Of a stretch of DNA of 6,917 bases, positions 6,414-6,917 are shown piece by piece. Every line of letters starts with the position of its first letter. Position 1 is the first letter of the stretch. Under the pieces are notes generated by a model that had not been told where the DNA came from, ran no database searches, and worked only from the letters and a program-made list of their open reading frames with translations. A program made the translations under genes and the position numbers. This stretch comes from Desulfovibrio sp. Its GTDB lineage: Bacteria > Desulfobacterota > Desulfovibrionia > Desulfovibrionales > Desulfovibrionaceae. The stretch is from contig JAITDR010000040.1 in the NCBI GenBank assembly GCA_031282465.1, positions 1 to 6,917 on the forward strand, given 5' to 3'.

Positions 6414-6503
6414 GGGGAGCCTCCCGAAAAATTGTGGGTCCCCTGTACGCCCGGCCGCAACATTTCACAAGCGATTATTCTGCGGCAATATACGGTAATA
6501 TTT
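6414..6503 (-). promoter_or_regulatory. AT-rich gap between thiD and hyfB, possible operon promoter region
   Basis: This is the only gap of any size in the window and is strikingly AT-rich at its thiD end. It holds an interrupted dyad AATAT-N6-ATATT (6487-6502), and within it TATATT resembles a -10 hexamer; AATAAT follows 11 bases later. I see no convincing -35 at the right distance from either, no sigma-54 GG-N10-GC pattern, and no G/C hairpin with a T run that would terminate thiD. A promoter for the hyf-like operon is plausible here, but thiD read-through is equally possible. Confidence 0.3.
6420..6425 (-). promoter_or_regulatory. Shine-Dalgarno sequence pointing to an ATT start for hyfB
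   Basis: GGGAGG on the minus strand is followed after six bases (CTCCCC) by ATT at 6413-6411, in frame with hyfB. No ATG, GTG or TTG occurs in that frame between the upstream in-frame TGA and the ATG at 6380. The ATG is 39 bases from this site, far beyond normal spacing. Confidence 0.5.
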
Positions 6504-6917
6504 TTAGGGAGTTCGTGTTTCCGCAGCCGCTCCGGAGAGCAGGTCGGGAGGCCCCGCGCCGAGGCCGGGGGCGAAGGCGGCTTCCAGAGCCGCGCCGAGA
6601 AAAGCCTGCGCCCTGCTTACGGCCTCTTCCGGGGGCAGGCCGTAGGCCAGCAGAGTCGCCAAGGCGGCGGACAAGGTGCAGCCCGTACCGTGCGTATGGA
6701 CGGTCGCGACGCGCGGCCGGGTGAAGACCAACGGCTCCCGGCCCGGCAGGGAAAGCCAGTCGCTTATGCTCTCCTTATCGTCAAATTCGGCGAAGTGCCC
6801 GCCCTTGAGCAGCACGGCGCGCGCGCCGAGGGCATGTAGGCGATCCAAGAGAGGACGCAGGTCCGAAGACGTCGCCGCGCTCACGCCGGCCAGAAGTTCC
6901 GCTTCGGGTTTGTTTGG
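6504..6917 (-). CDS. thiD: Hydroxymethylpyrimidine/phosphomethylpyrimidine kinase, C-terminal half; 5' end outside window
   Basis: The last 137 residues of ThiD, the cytoplasmic enzyme that phosphorylates 4-amino-5-hydroxymethyl-2-methylpyrimidine and then its monophosphate in thiamine synthesis. The family is usually about 265 residues, so roughly half is visible. Signatures in order: PNKPEAELLAG (visible residues 1-11), the VLLKGGH strand (35-41), the SDWLSLPG segment (52-59), and the ribokinase-fold anion-hole/catalytic motif HGTGCTLSAALATLLAYG (76-93) with the catalytic Cys80 seen in ThiD. The C-terminal helix LGAALEAAFAPGLGAGPPDL matches the normal ThiD end. The frame is open to the window edge, so the methionine-like GTG at 6884 is internal, not a start. 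It shares strand with the hydrogenase-like operon but has no functional tie to it that I can see. Confidence 0.93.
   Translation of the reverse strand, partial: PNKPEAELLAGVSAATSSDLRPLLDRLHALGARAVLLKGGHFAEFDDKESISDWLSLPGREPLVFTRPRVATVHTHGTGCTLSAALATLLAYGLPPEEAVSRAQAFLGAALEAAFAPGLGAGPPDLLSGAAAETRTP

Noticed and set aside
6457..6475. TTGTGA considered as a CRP/FNR/HcpR-type operator upstream of hyfB
   Set aside because: Only one half-site is present; the matching TCACAA half at the required spacing is missing.
6455..6475. Possible sigma-54 promoter ending in GTTGC
   Set aside because: The TTGC element lacks the upstream TGGCAC-like element at the fixed distance.

Overview
This is a GC-rich bacterial window in which every gene I can support lies on the minus strand. 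Reading in the direction of transcription (right to left) it holds the 3' half of thiD, a short AT-rich gap, and then a tightly packed operon of five genes for a membrane-bound complex of the complex I / group 4 [NiFe]-hydrogenase superfamily: a HyfB-like antiporter subunit, a HyfC/HycD (NuoH-like) subunit, a HyfE subunit, a HyfF-like antiporter subunit, and the first 271 residues of a HyfG/HycE-like (NuoC-NuoD fusion) large subunit that runs off the left edge. GC content, coding density and the hydrogenase-related operon would fit an anaerobic or facultative Gram-negative such as a sulfate-reducing Desulfovibrio-type organism, but nothing in the window fixes the taxon and that guess is weak.

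The genes make a coherent module. HyfB and HyfF are the proton/ion-translocating antiporter-like subunits, HyfC is the NuoH-like connector between membrane and peripheral arms, HyfE is a small NuoK-related subunit, and HyfG is the peripheral catalytic-type subunit. HyfD, the third antiporter subunit of E. coli hydrogenase 4, is absent. The visible part of the large subunit lacks the first nickel-binding CxxC motif: where HycE has Cys-Gly-Ile-Cys this protein has Ser-Gly-Asp-Ala. The operon therefore probably encodes an Ehr-type ('energy-converting hydrogenase-related') complex, in the group described between complex I and true group 4 hydrogenases, rather than an active hydrogenase. Its reaction is unknown. 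The second CxxC and the small subunit lie outside the window.

The most unusual structure is at two gene junctions. Between hyfB and hyfC, and again between hyfC and hyfE, the stop/start overlap (GTGA) has been tandemly duplicated with its neighbouring coding sequence (a ~47-bp unit in about four copies, and a 95-bp period in two copies). Each expansion creates a mini-ORF (43 and 32 codons) whose GTG overlaps the stop of the gene before it and whose TGA overlaps the GTG of the gene after it, so an unbroken chain of 4-nt overlaps runs from hyfB to hyfE. Further oddities are a ~60-residue hydrophilic insert with a 9-bp tandem repeat between two membrane helices of HyfB, and a likely ATT start codon for hyfB. 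No RNA genes, insertion sequences or CRISPR arrays were seen.
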